A stretch of 64,000 nucleotides of DNA from Acetobacterium sp. (GTDB taxonomy: Bacteria; Bacillota; Clostridia; Eubacteriales; Eubacteriaceae). Every line of letters begins with the position of its first letter. Position 1 is the stretch's first letter. Below the pieces are notes generated by a model. It saw only the letters and a program-made list of their open reading frames with translations. It did not search any database and was not told the origin of the DNA. The stretch covers positions 1 through 64,000 of the forward strand of contig NZ_JAUSPS010000012.1 in the NCBI RefSeq assembly GCF_030652775.1. The letters are read 5' to 3'. A program made the translations under genes and the position numbers. Shown here one piece after another: positions 52,873 to 60,460 of the stretch.

Positions 52873-54540
52873 ATGAAACCCACTAAATATTTTAGCCTGG
52901 CCTGTTTAAAGATTGCCAGTTCTATTCTGGGCGCCTATACATCAATTCAGGATGGCTCAAAAGAGATGACCATCGAGTCTAATGTATTAATGTCCGATGA
53001 GCTGAATAACCCACCGGTAAATGATAAGGTTCAGACCATTTTGCTTAAATTCAGCGATGAGCTGGATCCGGGCACCATCGCTGATGCGGTGAAGCTGTAT
53101 CGCCTCGATGGCACCGGGAATCCGGTCGAAGAAGCATGTGCGGTGAAAATCGATCTCAATGATCCCAAATCGATCCGCATCAATAATCAGGATATCACCC
53201 GGTTTGCCCAGGGAGAAGCCTATCAACTGGTGATAAAAAGCAGCTTGGGTGCAAAGACCAAAGCATCTCTGGGTTGTGATTATGTCGGCTATTTTGCCAC
53301 CAATATTGATTTTGATTTATCCGGCAACCCGGAGTTAAGCAACGAACGTACCCAAATTATTATCGCCAGTGACTTTCATTTAGGCGTTGATTCAGCCTTT
53401 GCCGAGCTGGAAAAAAACAAACAGGCGCTGGTGGATTTCCTGAGCCAGGTCAAAAATTCGCCTAATGTCAAAGAACTGGTCATTGGCGGTGACTTACTGG
53501 ACGAATGGTTTTTGCCTATGGATTATCAGATGCCGGATGAAAAAGCCGCCTTCTTTGATCAGGTGGCGGCCAACAACCAGGCCATCGTTGACGGCTTTAA
53601 TGCCATCATCGAAGCCGGGGAAATCAAGGTGACCTATGTTCCCGGGAACCATGATTTATTGCTCACCGCTGCCGATGTGGCCCGGATTTTTCCCGGCATC
53701 AGCCAGGCCCGAGCAGAACTGCAGGGGCTGGGCAGCTATGTCACCGGTCCCAATTCAGAAATTGTCATCGAGCATGGCCATAAGTATAATTTTTTCTGTA
53801 CCCCCGATCCGATTTCAAACCGGGCGATCACAAACGATGATACCACTATTTTACCACCGGGTTATTTCTTTACCCGTATCGCCACGACCTGTGTGATTGA
53901 GGGTCACCCTCAGTCAGATAATGTCTTCCCGGAAATGATTCCCAACAAAGAAGACCCCAGTCAATTTAACGCCTATTTATATTATCAAACCTGGAAAGCG
54001 ATTTTGTCGGTGTTGCCAGTCAAGGAGAGCTTTGATGACAAGGTTTTAAAAACCAATATTGACGGATTCACCGAAAATTATTCCATTAATGACTGTATTC
54101 CCCAACAAGATAAAGAAACAGGGGCGATTAGCGCAGTGCTTTATCATAACATCCAGGATACCTGGGAGGAACGGCAAACCATCAATGGCGTAACGGTTAA
54201 AATTCCCGTCAGCGAAGCGATCACCCGGGCGGCAGTTCCGGCTTTTACCGATTATCAGGCGCAAACGCAGTTTTTTGATGTGGATGCTTCCAAACGGATT
54301 GTTGTTTTTGGTCATACCCATGTGGCGGATGTCATTGCTATGAGCAACCGCGACAATCAAAAAACCATTTACGCCAACAGCGGAACCTGGATTGACAATG
54401 CCCAGGGCTATCCCACCCGAACCTTTGTGGTGATCACACCACCTAAAGCCGATTCGGCCATTGAAACCGTCAATCTGTATCAGTATTCACCCGACCAGAC
54501 CATTACCCAATGGACAGAGGCTCAGGCAATCCGAATTTAA
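52873..54540 (+). CDS. Metallophosphoesterase with N-terminal Ig-like domain
   Basis: 555 residues. After a weakly hydrophobic N terminus comes an SbsA-like Ig domain (about 45-140: ILLKFSDELDPGTIADAVKL). The catalytic core is a calcineurin-type phosphoesterase: DFHLGVDSAF (DxH), IGGDLLDEW, VPGNHDLL, EHGHKYNF and VFGHTHVAD. It hydrolyses a phosphate ester or anhydride, substrate unknown. It may be exported, although the signal is weak. RBS GAGGAG. Its place after the ligases is probably functional, for example dephosphorylating an intermediate or recycling pyrophosphate. It ends at a strong terminator. Confidence 0.82.
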   Translation: MKPTKYFSLACLKIASSILGAYTSIQDGSKEMTIESNVLMSDELNNPPVNDKVQTILLKFSDELDPGTIADAVKLYRLDGTGNPVEEACAVKIDLNDPKSIRINNQDITRFAQGEAYQLVIKSSLGAKTKASLGCDYVGYFATNIDFDLSGNPELSNERTQIIIASDFHLGVDSAFAELEKNKQALVDFLSQVKNSPNVKELVIGGDLLDEWFLPMDYQMPDEKAAFFDQVAANNQAIVDGFNAIIEAGEIKVTYVPGNHDLLLTAADVARIFPGISQARAELQGLGSYVTGPNSEIVIEHGHKYNFFCTPDPISNRAITNDDTTILPPGYFFTRIATTCVIEGHPQSDNVFPEMIPNKEDPSQFNAYLYYQTWKAILSVLPVKESFDDKVLKTNIDGFTENYSINDCIPQQDKETGAISAVLYHNIQDTWEERQTINGVTVKIPVSEAITRAAVPAFTDYQAQTQFFDVDASKRIVVFGHTHVADVIAMSNRDNQKTIYANSGTWIDNAQGYPTRTFVVITPPKADSAIETVNLYQYSPDQTITQWTEAQAIRI

Positions 54541-54552
54541 AAAAGAAAAATC

Positions 54553-54593
54553 AAAACGCCCGTGAATCTGCACAGCAAATTCACGGGCGTTTT
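54553..54593 (+). terminator. Terminator of the GH3/ATP-grasp operon
   Basis: Perfect 15-bp stem AAAACGCCCGTGAAT / ATTCACGGGCGTTTT with an 11-nt loop. Confidence 0.92.
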
Positions 54594-54643
54594 AAGATTA
54601 AATCTTTATGATCTTATCAAAGATGTGAAGGGAGAAAAAGACG

Positions 54644-55120
54644 ATGATCCATACATTTGAACCAGTTTATAATGAGCATTCAAAAATTCTGATCTTGGGG
54701 ACATTTCCGTCAGTAAAATCCAGAGAACTCAGTTTTTACTACCAGCATCCTCAAAACAGATTTTGGAAAGTCATTAGTGCTTTGGCGAGTTGTCCAACTC
54801 CTGGTACCATTGAAGAACAAAAGCTCCTGCTGTTAGAAAATCATATCGCAGTCTGGGATGTGATATACTCCTGTGATATCAATGGCTCGAGTGACAGCTC
54901 AATTAAAAATGTGGTGCCCAACGATATTCGATCACTATTAAATAACAGTGATATCGCAACCATTTATGCCAATGGCGGGAAGGCTTTTGAATTGTATAAT
55001 CGATACTGTTTTGAGTCGACTAAGAAAGCAATTGTCAAACTGCCATCCACCAGTCCTGCCAATGCCAGCTATTCTTTGGAAAAGCTGGTGGCGTGCTGGG
55101 GTGAAGAAATACGTTTATAA
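54644..55120 (+). CDS. Hypoxanthine-DNA glycosylase (UDG family 6-like)
   Basis: 158 residues, uracil-DNA-glycosylase superfamily. The active-site loop LILGTFPSVKSRELSFYYQHP, then NRFWKVI, and the C-terminal LPSTSPANASYSLEKL match HDG, which removes deaminated adenine (hypoxanthine) from DNA. RBS AGGGAG. It stands alone between the biosynthetic operon and a convergent GGDEF gene. Confidence 0.88.
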   Translation: MIHTFEPVYNEHSKILILGTFPSVKSRELSFYYQHPQNRFWKVISALASCPTPGTIEEQKLLLLENHIAVWDVIYSCDINGSSDSSIKNVVPNDIRSLLNNSDIATIYANGGKAFELYNRYCFESTKKAIVKLPSTSPANASYSLEKLVACWGEEIRL

Positions 55121-55148
55121 ATCTGGTTGTCGGGCCATTGCAGGCTAC

Positions 55149-56312
55149 TTATTCTTGATAAAGTTTTATTTGGTTGCGGCCGTTTTCCTTGGCCTGATAC
55201 AAGGCCTGGTCGGCCTTTAAGATGAAACTTTCAAGACCGTCAGGCAAGTTGACGTTACTTTTCCGATCGGTTTCATCCACTGAGTGGATAACATAGCCGA
55301 TACTGACAGTGACAACCCCAAAAGCAGAGGCTTCATGCCTGATTTGCATAGCTTCAATTGATTTTCGAATGCCTTCAACCAGGGTGTCAGTGTCAGTCAG
55401 AGTGTCGAGTTTGATAATGGTGACAAATTCCTCACCACCGTAACGGGTGGTCAATCCCTCAAATGGATAGTGGGATAGACATTGGGCAACCTGAATCAGG
55501 CATTGATCCCCCTGTAAATGGCCATAGGTGTCATTATAGTTTTTGAAATAATCAATATCGACCATTAATAGCACAAATGAGGTATAGGGATGATTTAAAT
55601 AATAGCTTTCCAGCTTGCGGCGGTTGGGAATCCGGGTCAGACCATCCAGATCGATGAGATATTCCAATTCTTTTTTCTGATCGAGGATTGTCTGGGTACT
55701 GGAGAGCTGCTTTAATTTTGAAGTTAATATTGTCTGGGCAATAACAACTGCGAAAGCCGTGCTGGCAATCACATTGATAAAATTACCCTGTGTCATCAGG
55801 ATCGAACTGGGAGTAAAAATAATGGAAATGACAAGAACCAGAAAACTGGGGGCGATTAGGCAAATCATTTCCAGAAATGAAAGGTATAAAAAACTACCGA
55901 TCAGCAATACATTAATGAGATATAAAAAGGTGGAACCCTGCTCCACGGATAACACGGCTGTAATCAAACTGGCAAAGAGCAGACAGAGCCCGGTGGCACC
56001 ATAAAAAAAGATAAACTGTCTTTTTTTAACAGCGTCGGGAGAATGAGGGCTACCAACCCCGAAGATATAAATGATACTGGCCAGAATCCACGCGATTCGC
56101 AAGGTGGCCTCGATGGTGATAAGTCCCCCAAAGCCATCTTTCAAATAGTATAGCACAAGTAAAAGCAGATTAACTGCCGAGCCGATTACCCCAATAATTT
56201 TTAAACGCTTGATATTATCGCACATCAGGGTTTTTCGCAAGATTGCACTTTGCGCTTTATCGTAAGCGGCATAAGGGTTGAGTGATTGAATAACCGAATA
56301 CAGAGATTTCAT
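55149..56312 (-). CDS. Membrane diguanylate cyclase (GGDEF)
   Basis: 387 residues. About seven to eight hydrophobic segments (MLLLVLYYLKDGFG, then ...FIFFYGATGLCLLFASLI) form an N-terminal sensor. The C-terminal GGDEF domain has DLDGLTRIPNRRKLE, VDIDYFKNYND and the active RYGGEEFVTI. It synthesises cyclic di-GMP. The I-site RxxD is not seen in the usual position. RBS AAGGAG. Type IV pili are a common c-di-GMP output and a pilus operon lies 30 kb away, but no direct link is shown. Confidence 0.92.
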   Translation of the reverse strand: MKSLYSVIQSLNPYAAYDKAQSAILRKTLMCDNIKRLKIIGVIGSAVNLLLLVLYYLKDGFGGLITIEATLRIAWILASIIYIFGVGSPHSPDAVKKRQFIFFYGATGLCLLFASLITAVLSVEQGSTFLYLINVLLIGSFLYLSFLEMICLIAPSFLVLVISIIFTPSSILMTQGNFINVIASTAFAVVIAQTILTSKLKQLSSTQTILDQKKELEYLIDLDGLTRIPNRRKLESYYLNHPYTSFVLLMVDIDYFKNYNDTYGHLQGDQCLIQVAQCLSHYPFEGLTTRYGGEEFVTIIKLDTLTDTDTLVEGIRKSIEAMQIRHEASAFGVVTVSIGYVIHSVDETDRKSNVNLPDGLESFILKADQALYQAKENGRNQIKLYQE

Positions 56313-56603
56313 TAGACTCCTTCATTTGAACAACGTCTTTTTTAAGTTCATTTTAGCAGAAATCGTTGATGATTAGAAATGAAATATATGTTTGTAACGG
56401 ATATTTTGCACTTATTTAAAAGAAATAAATAAATCTCAGTATTGAAAAAAAAGATCTGTAAAGATAAGAACACAATTTGAAAACCTTTGCTGGATAGGTG
56501 GTAGTGAATTTCAACAATGTTCCTAAATTTTTAGACGATTTAGACTTGATCCGCTGGGTTATACTCTGGCCATTGTCCCAAAAGAAAAGAGACCAGCAAA
56601 AAA
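56313..56603. other. Intergenic spacer before the accessory region
   Basis: About 290 bp, AT-rich. It must hold the leftward promoter of the GGDEF gene, but I see no consensus -35/-10 there. No hairpin element or repeat seen. Confidence 0.4.
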
Positions 56604-56690
56604 ATGAGCAGATATATTGAAATTAATGGCGTTATTGAATTGCCTGATAACGTGTATCATGACCAGTTTTGGACGGTTTTTTTATTGGAG
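56604..56690 (+). pseudogene. Broken copy of the 57432 small gene
   Basis: Begins MSRYIEINGVIELPDNVYHDQ, nearly identical to the intact 39-codon gene at 57432 (MSRYIEISGVVELPDNVDHDQ), then loses similarity. The frame after that reads unrelated residues into the hicA promoter. It has no ribosome site. It marks one side of a duplication around the first hicAB module. Confidence 0.6.
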
Positions 56691-56739
56691 CTGATTTACC
56701 CGCTCATTCATAGTAATGATCTGATCCATGTTGATGTTA

Positions 56740-56768
56740 TTGACAAGTGTGTATCTAGTGTGTATAAT
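56740..56768 (+). promoter_or_regulatory. hicAB-1 promoter with direct-repeat operator
   Basis: TTGACA (56740-56745) and TATAAT (56763-56768), spacing 17. The spacer contains two copies of AGTGTGTAT separated by CT, a probable HicB binding site. Confidence 0.8.
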
Positions 56769-56788
56769 ATAAGCGTCAGGAGGATACT

Positions 56789-56959
56789 ATGAAACGTAGA
56801 GACTTGATAAAAAAGCTGGAAAAAATTGGTTTTGAGTTTGATCGTCATGGAGGAAAGCATGATGTTTACCGGAGAGGTAAAGATTTAGAAGAAATCCCAC
56901 GACACAATGAAATCAATGAACGTCTGGCAAAAGCAATCTTGAGGAAATGGGGCTTATAA
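56789..56959 (+). CDS. hicA: HicA family toxin
   Basis: 56 residues, RNA interferase of the double-stranded-RNA-binding fold. MKRRDLIKKLEKIGFEFDRH, then GGKHDVYRRG with the catalytic His, and PRHNEINERLAKAILRKWGL at the end. RBS AGGAGGATACT. It is too short for typical ORF cut-offs. HicB follows 48 nt later. Confidence 0.92.
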   Translation: MKRRDLIKKLEKIGFEFDRHGGKHDVYRRGKDLEEIPRHNEINERLAKAILRKWGL

Positions 56960-57007
56960 AAGCCCCGCTTCCACTTGTATAATAAAGAAACCCAGGAGGA
57001 TAAACAA

Positions 57008-57427
57008 ATGAAAGCCATCTATCCCGTGATTTTCACACAAACAGATGATATTGTTCTGGTAGAGGTGCCAGATTTGGGAATTCTGACAGAGGGGGCCGAT
57101 ATGGCCGATGCCATTGATATGGCCCGTGATGCCATTGGATTAAAGGGGATCACGATTCAAGACGATGGTGAAGATGTTCCAGCACCTTCAAAATTCAATG
57201 AAATTGATCCTTTAAAGGGCACCTTTGCCACTGATGGAAGAGGCATTGTGTCATTGGTTGATGTGGACTTTACTGAGTACCGCCGCCGACTTGATAATAA
57301 AACAGTCAGACGGAATGTAACCTTGCCCAATTGGTTGAATCTTGAAGCAGATAAAGCAAACGTCAATGTTTCCAGGGTATTGCAAGATGCCCTTATGGAA
57401 AAACTACACGTTACCAACCGAATGTAA
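57008..57427 (+). CDS. hicB: HicB family antitoxin with C-terminal ribbon-helix-helix
   Basis: 139 residues from ATG 57008 with AGGAGGATAAAC upstream. The N-terminal domain (YPVIFTQTDDIVLVEVPDLG, then EGADMADAIDMARDAIGLKG) is the degraded RNase-H-like HicB fold that blocks HicA. The C-terminal part (RRNVTLPNWLNLEADKANVN, then VSRVLQDALMEKLH) is a ribbon-helix-helix DNA-binding domain that should repress the operon. It is paralogous to hicB-2 at 61260. Confidence 0.92.
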   Translation: MKAIYPVIFTQTDDIVLVEVPDLGILTEGADMADAIDMARDAIGLKGITIQDDGEDVPAPSKFNEIDPLKGTFATDGRGIVSLVDVDFTEYRRRLDNKTVRRNVTLPNWLNLEADKANVNVSRVLQDALMEKLHVTNRM

Positions 57428-57431
57428 ACCG

Positions 57432-57551
57432 ATGAGCCGATACATTGAAATAAGCGGTGTTGTTGAACTGCCTGATAATGTGGATCATGACCAACTTTTG
57501 GATGAATTCATTGATTTCCTTGAAAGTAAAGGACTGGCAAGATCGGCGTAA
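57432..57551 (+). CDS. Small protein of 39 residues downstream of hicB
   Basis: MSRYIEISGVVELPDNVDHD then a Leu/Glu/Phe-rich end, ATG 4 nt after the hicB stop, so it is translated with the antitoxin. Acidic and probably helical. A decayed copy sits upstream of the same hicAB pair. Similar short proteins follow hicB-like genes in mobile elements, but no function is known. Its stop codon lies in the first hairpin of the downstream duplicated segment. Confidence 0.6.
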   Translation: MSRYIEISGVVELPDNVDHDQLLDEFIDFLESKGLARSA

Positions 57552-57681
57552 AATCGCGCCGGTGTTCCTTGCCACAATTGGAAAGCAAGATTGGTTCACG
57601 TTTTTTCGGGAGCCAATTACCCTGGTACTTTTGAATATTTTTGAGCAAAAGTCTTTTTCTGATTTTTCAGATAAAGTAATC
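57537..57681 (+). repeat. Hairpin segment, left copy
   Basis: Homologous over about 145 bp to 62792-62955. It holds stems CGGCG/CGCCG (57544-57561), CTTGC/GCAAG (57568-57589), ATTGG...CCAAT around GTTTTTTCGGG (57590-57617) and a TTTTGA/TCAGATTT-type end. The first stem has a compensating base change relative to the right copy. Confidence 0.75.
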
Positions 57682-57861
57682 GCCTAATTTGGTGGCAAAA
57701 AACTTTCCCACAATCCGCATAGTTGGAAGAGGTAACTCTATCCAATGACTGATAAATCCAGAACTGTTATTTCAAGGGAGGGGGGTCACGCATGCGACCT
57801 GCGTGTTATAAGAAAGTTGACCGCCGGTACGTTGTTATAAAAAAACATAAAAAATTAAGGG

Positions 57862-58183
57862 GGGGGATCGTGGCAAGATCATGATTTTGTCTTTACCCGG
57901 TGGAATGGTGAACCGATGAGCCTGGACACGATCGGCGGTTATTTGAAAGAAATTCACAGACAAGCATGGATTAAAGCCGGTGCATCTGCATTCACTCAGG
58001 CACACAAACGCCTCGATACTCATTGCCAGCGGTGTGGATCTCAAAACGGTATCCTCACGGCTGGGACATTCTAATTTATCCACAACCGGCAATATATATG
58101 CCCATGTGATTAATTCGGCCGATGCAAAGGCCAGTGATGCCTTGGATCATATTTTAGTCACTAAAGCCCGTAAAGCACAGTAA
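57862..58183 (+). pseudogene. Remnant of a phage-type tyrosine integrase
   Basis: The C-terminal catalytic part only. Frame 1 reads WQDHDFVFTRWNGEPMSLDT, then [16 protein letters not shown] up to about 57981. Frame 2 continues [20 protein letters not shown], then [18 protein letters not shown] to the stop. This gives the box II HxxR-type LRHTNAS, the GH and the catalytic Tyr region, with one frameshift and no N-terminal half. It is inactive. It sits next to a tRNA 3' fragment, as expected of an old integration. Confidence 0.85.
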
Positions 58184-58201
58184 CTTTTGTTATTGGGCTT
58201 T
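58163..58201 (+). terminator. Terminator after the integrase remnant
   Basis: AAAGCCC / GGGCTTT outer stem with inner AGTAAC/GTTATT pairing, then AATTATTAT. Confidence 0.65.
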
Positions 58202-58232
58202 AATTATTATAAGAACTGTCGCCAAATTGTCC

Positions 58233-58249
58233 CCAAGGTAGGTGTTTTT
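58233..58249 (+). repeat. Direct repeat CCAAGGTAGGT, copy a
   Basis: CCAAGGTAGGTGTTTTT; copy b at 58501 differs at one base. The pair flanks the tRNA 3' fragment. Confidence 0.6.
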
Positions 58250-58273
58250 TGACACGATTCTATACATGGACAT

Positions 58274-58301
58274 AAAAAAAGAGAACCTCAACGGCTCTCT
58301 T
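58274..58301 (-). terminator. Leftward terminator of the tRNA locus
   Basis: On the minus strand AAGAGAGCC-type stem (8-9 bp with one mismatch, loop GTTGA) followed by seven T. It lies just past the CCA end of the tRNA fragment, so it was the natural terminator of that tRNA. Confidence 0.8.
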
Positions 58302-58314
58302 GTGTAATTCTTAT

Positions 58315-58354
58315 TGGTGGAGATGAGGGGACTCGAACCCCTGGCCTTCTGACT
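58315..58354 (-). tRNA. 3' half of a tRNA, probable attachment site (pseudo)
   Basis: The minus strand reads part of an anticodon stem, the variable loop AGAAGGCC, T-arm AGGGG-TTCGAGT-CCCCT, acceptor 3' strand CATCTCC, A and CCA. No matching 5' half (GGAGATG...) is present. Isoacceptor is not certain; the variable loop resembles tRNA-Arg. This is the shape left at the far end of an element that integrated into a tRNA 3' end. Confidence 0.75.
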
Positions 58355-58500
58355 GCCAGTAAGACAAGTGAAAATCAATGAACTTTCATTAACTCAATAA
58401 ATGCGGATAATATGCGATACTAGCGTTTTATCTTTTAATAAATGATCATGAATAACAATCAAAAAATCTACTAAAATCCAAAATAAACACCAAATAAACA

Positions 58501-58517
58501 CCAAGGTAGGTATTTTT
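58501..58517 (+). repeat. Direct repeat CCAAGGTAGGT, copy b
   Basis: CCAAGGTAGGTATTTTT, 268 bp from copy a, preceded by two AATAAACACCAA motifs. Confidence 0.6.
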
Positions 58518-58694
58518 AATTCCCACTGCAAAGCCATTTAATGACATGCTTCTTAAAATAATTTGAAAATAATAATTTAGATCCGGGCTTTATTGTTTTT
58601 GCCCTTTAAAGCCCCATTTAAAGCCCTCAATTCTCCACACATAATCATACAAGCTAAACCCCCTGTTATTATCCAGAATCACCCCCTAGGGGCA
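58518..58694. other. AT-rich spacer, nothing recognised
   Basis: No credible ORF, tRNA or repeat beyond short CCCCT/AGGGG-like inverted bases near 58680. Confidence 0.3.
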
Positions 58695-58721
58695 TAAAAA
58701 AAGACCACTCATCAAGTGGCC
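58695..58721 (-). terminator. Leftward terminator of the ImmA-region operon
   Basis: GGCCACT / AGTGGTC stem (minus strand) with TGATG loop and a run of T. The stop of the last gene lies inside the stem. Confidence 0.8.
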
Positions 58722-58915
58722 TGTAAAACAGTGTCGAAAAATCTATGAAAGCTATCATTGTCTAGCTCAGGATACTTCTTTAGCAACCTGTTTTTCTCTT
58801 TTAAAATGGTTTTATTGTCACATTTGATTAATAAGTCAGCGTATTCAGCCAGCGCTTTAAATGTTTCAATGTGTTCTGGTTCAATATCTGGGATGTCATT
58901 CACCGTTAAATTCAA
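58712..58915 (-). CDS. Small unknown protein at the end of the element's leftward operon
   Basis: 67 residues from TTG 58915, chosen because GGAGG lies 8 nt upstream; the open frame extends over the ImmA gene in another phase and is not expected to be used. Acidic and Leu-rich, with LTVNDIPDIEPEHIETFKAL, then LLKKYPELDNDSFHRFFD. No family recognised. Confidence 0.5.
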   Translation of the reverse strand: MNLTVNDIPDIEPEHIETFKALAEYADLLIKCDNKTILKEKNRLLKKYPELDNDSFHRFFDTVLQAT

Positions 58916-58964
58916 ATTCAATACCTCCAGGGTTAAATTATTTATTCTGGGAAGAGGTCTACCC

Positions 58965-59333
58965 TCACTGCAAATAACACCATTCAAGACGTATTGCAGC
59001 TCTAAGACCGGCCCCAAATGCATCAGCTTCAGCCTCAATAAGTTTGGAATAATTTTCGTCTCTTTGTTCACTCTCACGGCTGTATTTCTTCATATCTATT
59101 TTATTTCGATGTAAATAATGATGCCCTAATTCATGGGACAATACTTTTGAGGCTTGCTTGAGGTCATTTTTTAATAATTCCCCAAGATATATACTCGAAC
59201 AAGATTCGCTATTCACAAGATAAATACCCAGGTCGCTATCTCTGGCCCATGCAAAATCAACCAGCGATTGTTTAGCATATTGCTGCAATATTTTAAATAC
59301 TTTTTCTTCTTTTGTCATGCTTTTAATTCTCAC
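58965..59333 (-). CDS. ImmA/IrrE family metallopeptidase
   Basis: 122 residues, GTG 59333 or ATG 59318. It has the zinc motif LSHELGHHYLHR (HExxH form HELGH) and the downstream EAEADAFGA, where the third ligand lies. ImmA proteases cleave XRE-type repressors of mobile elements during DNA damage. An XRE gene lies divergently at 60461. The protein is shorter than many ImmA proteins, ending 20 residues after the EAEADAFGA motif. Confidence 0.85.
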   Translation of the reverse strand: MRIKSMTKEEKVFKILQQYAKQSLVDFAWARDSDLGIYLVNSESCSSIYLGELLKNDLKQASKVLSHELGHHYLHRNKIDMKKYSRESEQRDENYSKLIEAEADAFGAGLRAAIRLEWCYLQ

Positions 59334-59339
59334 TTTCTT

Positions 59340-59669
59340 TTAATTTATGCTGCTGCAAATCTGTTTATGACCGGCGGCCCTTTCAATGGCCTGTAATGAT
59401 GGTGGGTATACTCGTATCAAGTCTGCCTGTTTTATCGTCCCGATCAGGACATCTGACAATAAATTTCTGAACCCCTGCAGCTGCTCCACCTCTTCCGGGG
59501 TGATGCCCTCGACCTTGACGGCCTCAAAATACTTCACCGCATAGAATAACAATAAGCACCGGCTCTTATGATCGAATCCGGCCGCCATGGCTTTGGCTGT
59601 CCGGGTCATACCAGCCAGGTAAAGCAGCCGGTAACAGGTATGGTCTGTTGCGTTGGTAAGCTTTTGCAT
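59340..59669 (-). CDS. Unknown element protein
   Basis: 109 residues, AAGGGGTGG upstream of ATG 59669. Begins MQKLTNATDHTCYRLLYLAG and has a helical, Leu/Glu-rich middle (EEVEQLQGFRNLLSDVLIG). It overlaps the preceding gene's 3' end by 64 bp. No family recognised. Confidence 0.5.
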   Translation of the reverse strand: MQKLTNATDHTCYRLLYLAGMTRTAKAMAAGFDHKSRCLLLFYAVKYFEAVKVEGITPEEVEQLQGFRNLLSDVLIGTIKQADLIRVYPPSLQAIERAAGHKQICSSIN

Positions 59670-59860
59670 CGATTACCACCCCTTTCAAGCATTCTGTAAC
59701 GCCCCAATAGCTGTTCACTGTCAAGGCCACATAAGATATCACCCAGAAAATCAAGGGCTGATAAAACCTCATCAGCGGGGTTATTGATACTCAATAGCGT
59801 GTTTTGGGCCATCTGTACGGCCTCTTTTACCAGTAGTAACTCTGTGTACTGCGTTCTCAT
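59606..59860 (-). CDS. Unknown element protein
   Basis: 84 residues, AAAGGAG 9 nt before ATG 59860. The N-terminal 55 residues are helical and acidic (VKEAVQMAQNTLLSINNPAD). The C-terminal part overlaps the next gene and may be read in common. No family recognised. Confidence 0.5.
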   Translation of the reverse strand: MRTQYTELLLVKEAVQMAQNTLLSINNPADEVLSALDFLGDILCGLDSEQLLGRYRMLERGGNRCKSLPTQQTIPVTGCFTWLV

Positions 59861-59890
59861 GGGTACAAGCTCCTTTCCTGCCTATACAGG

Positions 59891-60304
59891 CTATGCAATC
59901 TGTGCGTTGATCCGCAACCCATAATATAAGCCATTGCCGCCGACGATCTGTTTTAATGCACCCTTTAGGGCCGTCCCAAAATCCATGACCTTTGATAACC
60001 ACTCAGCAACCGAAGAGGCCAGATAGCCCACACAGTAGGAATTGCCGTGGATCGTGGCCACTACTTCAACAGCATCGGCTTCAAAGTATCCGGTGGTGTT
60101 TCTTTTAAGACTGATGGTAACTTCTGATGGGTCATACTGTTGCATATGGTTGATGGCTGTTTGTCGCTTCCCCTGGGTGACGCCTTTAACAACAAGTGTT
60201 TTACCCTTTGCCAGCTCCCAGGCTCTTTTGAATGCCTGGCTTTTGGTTAATCCGGTGGTGGCTAGTTTGTTGGCGGTCCTTGCGATTTCTGATAGGTTAT
60301 ACAT
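59891..60304 (-). CDS. Unknown element protein, first of the leftward operon
   Basis: 137 residues with GAAGGGAG upstream of ATG 60304. Starts MYNLSEIARTANKLATTG and KSQAFKRAWELAKGKTLVV, a helical start common in phage/ICE accessory proteins. The C-terminal part (VEVVATIHGNSYCVGYLASS) looks beta-rich. Divergent from the XRE gene across an AT-rich spacer. Confidence 0.55.
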   Translation of the reverse strand: MYNLSEIARTANKLATTGLTKSQAFKRAWELAKGKTLVVKGVTQGKRQTAINHMQQYDPSEVTISLKRNTTGYFEADAVEVVATIHGNSYCVGYLASSVAEWLSKVMDFGTALKGALKQIVGGNGLYYGLRINAQIA

Positions 60305-60409
60305 GGTGGCTCCCTTCGATGTTTTATTAATTCTATAATTAAATTATAAACTTAAGAGTTAAAAATGTCAAGAGTTATTTAACTTTAAAATTAAATATAT
60401 AAATAAATA

Positions 60410-60438
60410 TTGATTAAATTCACTTTATAGTTTAATAT
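60410..60438 (+). promoter_or_regulatory. Candidate promoter of the XRE regulator
   Basis: TTGATT (60410-60415) and TAATAT (60433-60438), spacing 17, in a strongly AT-rich divergent spacer with repeated TTAA/AGAGTTA half-sites. Confidence 0.45.
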
Positions 60439-60460
60439 TAAATGAAAGGAGGTGTTTTAA

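Noticed and set aside
58315-58400. Functional tRNA gene on the minus strand
   Set aside because: Only the 3' half is present; no acceptor 5' strand or D-arm can be found.
58916-59077. N-terminal extension of the 58712 gene
   Set aside because: It overlaps the ImmA coding region in a different phase; TTG 58915 has a proper GGAGG site.
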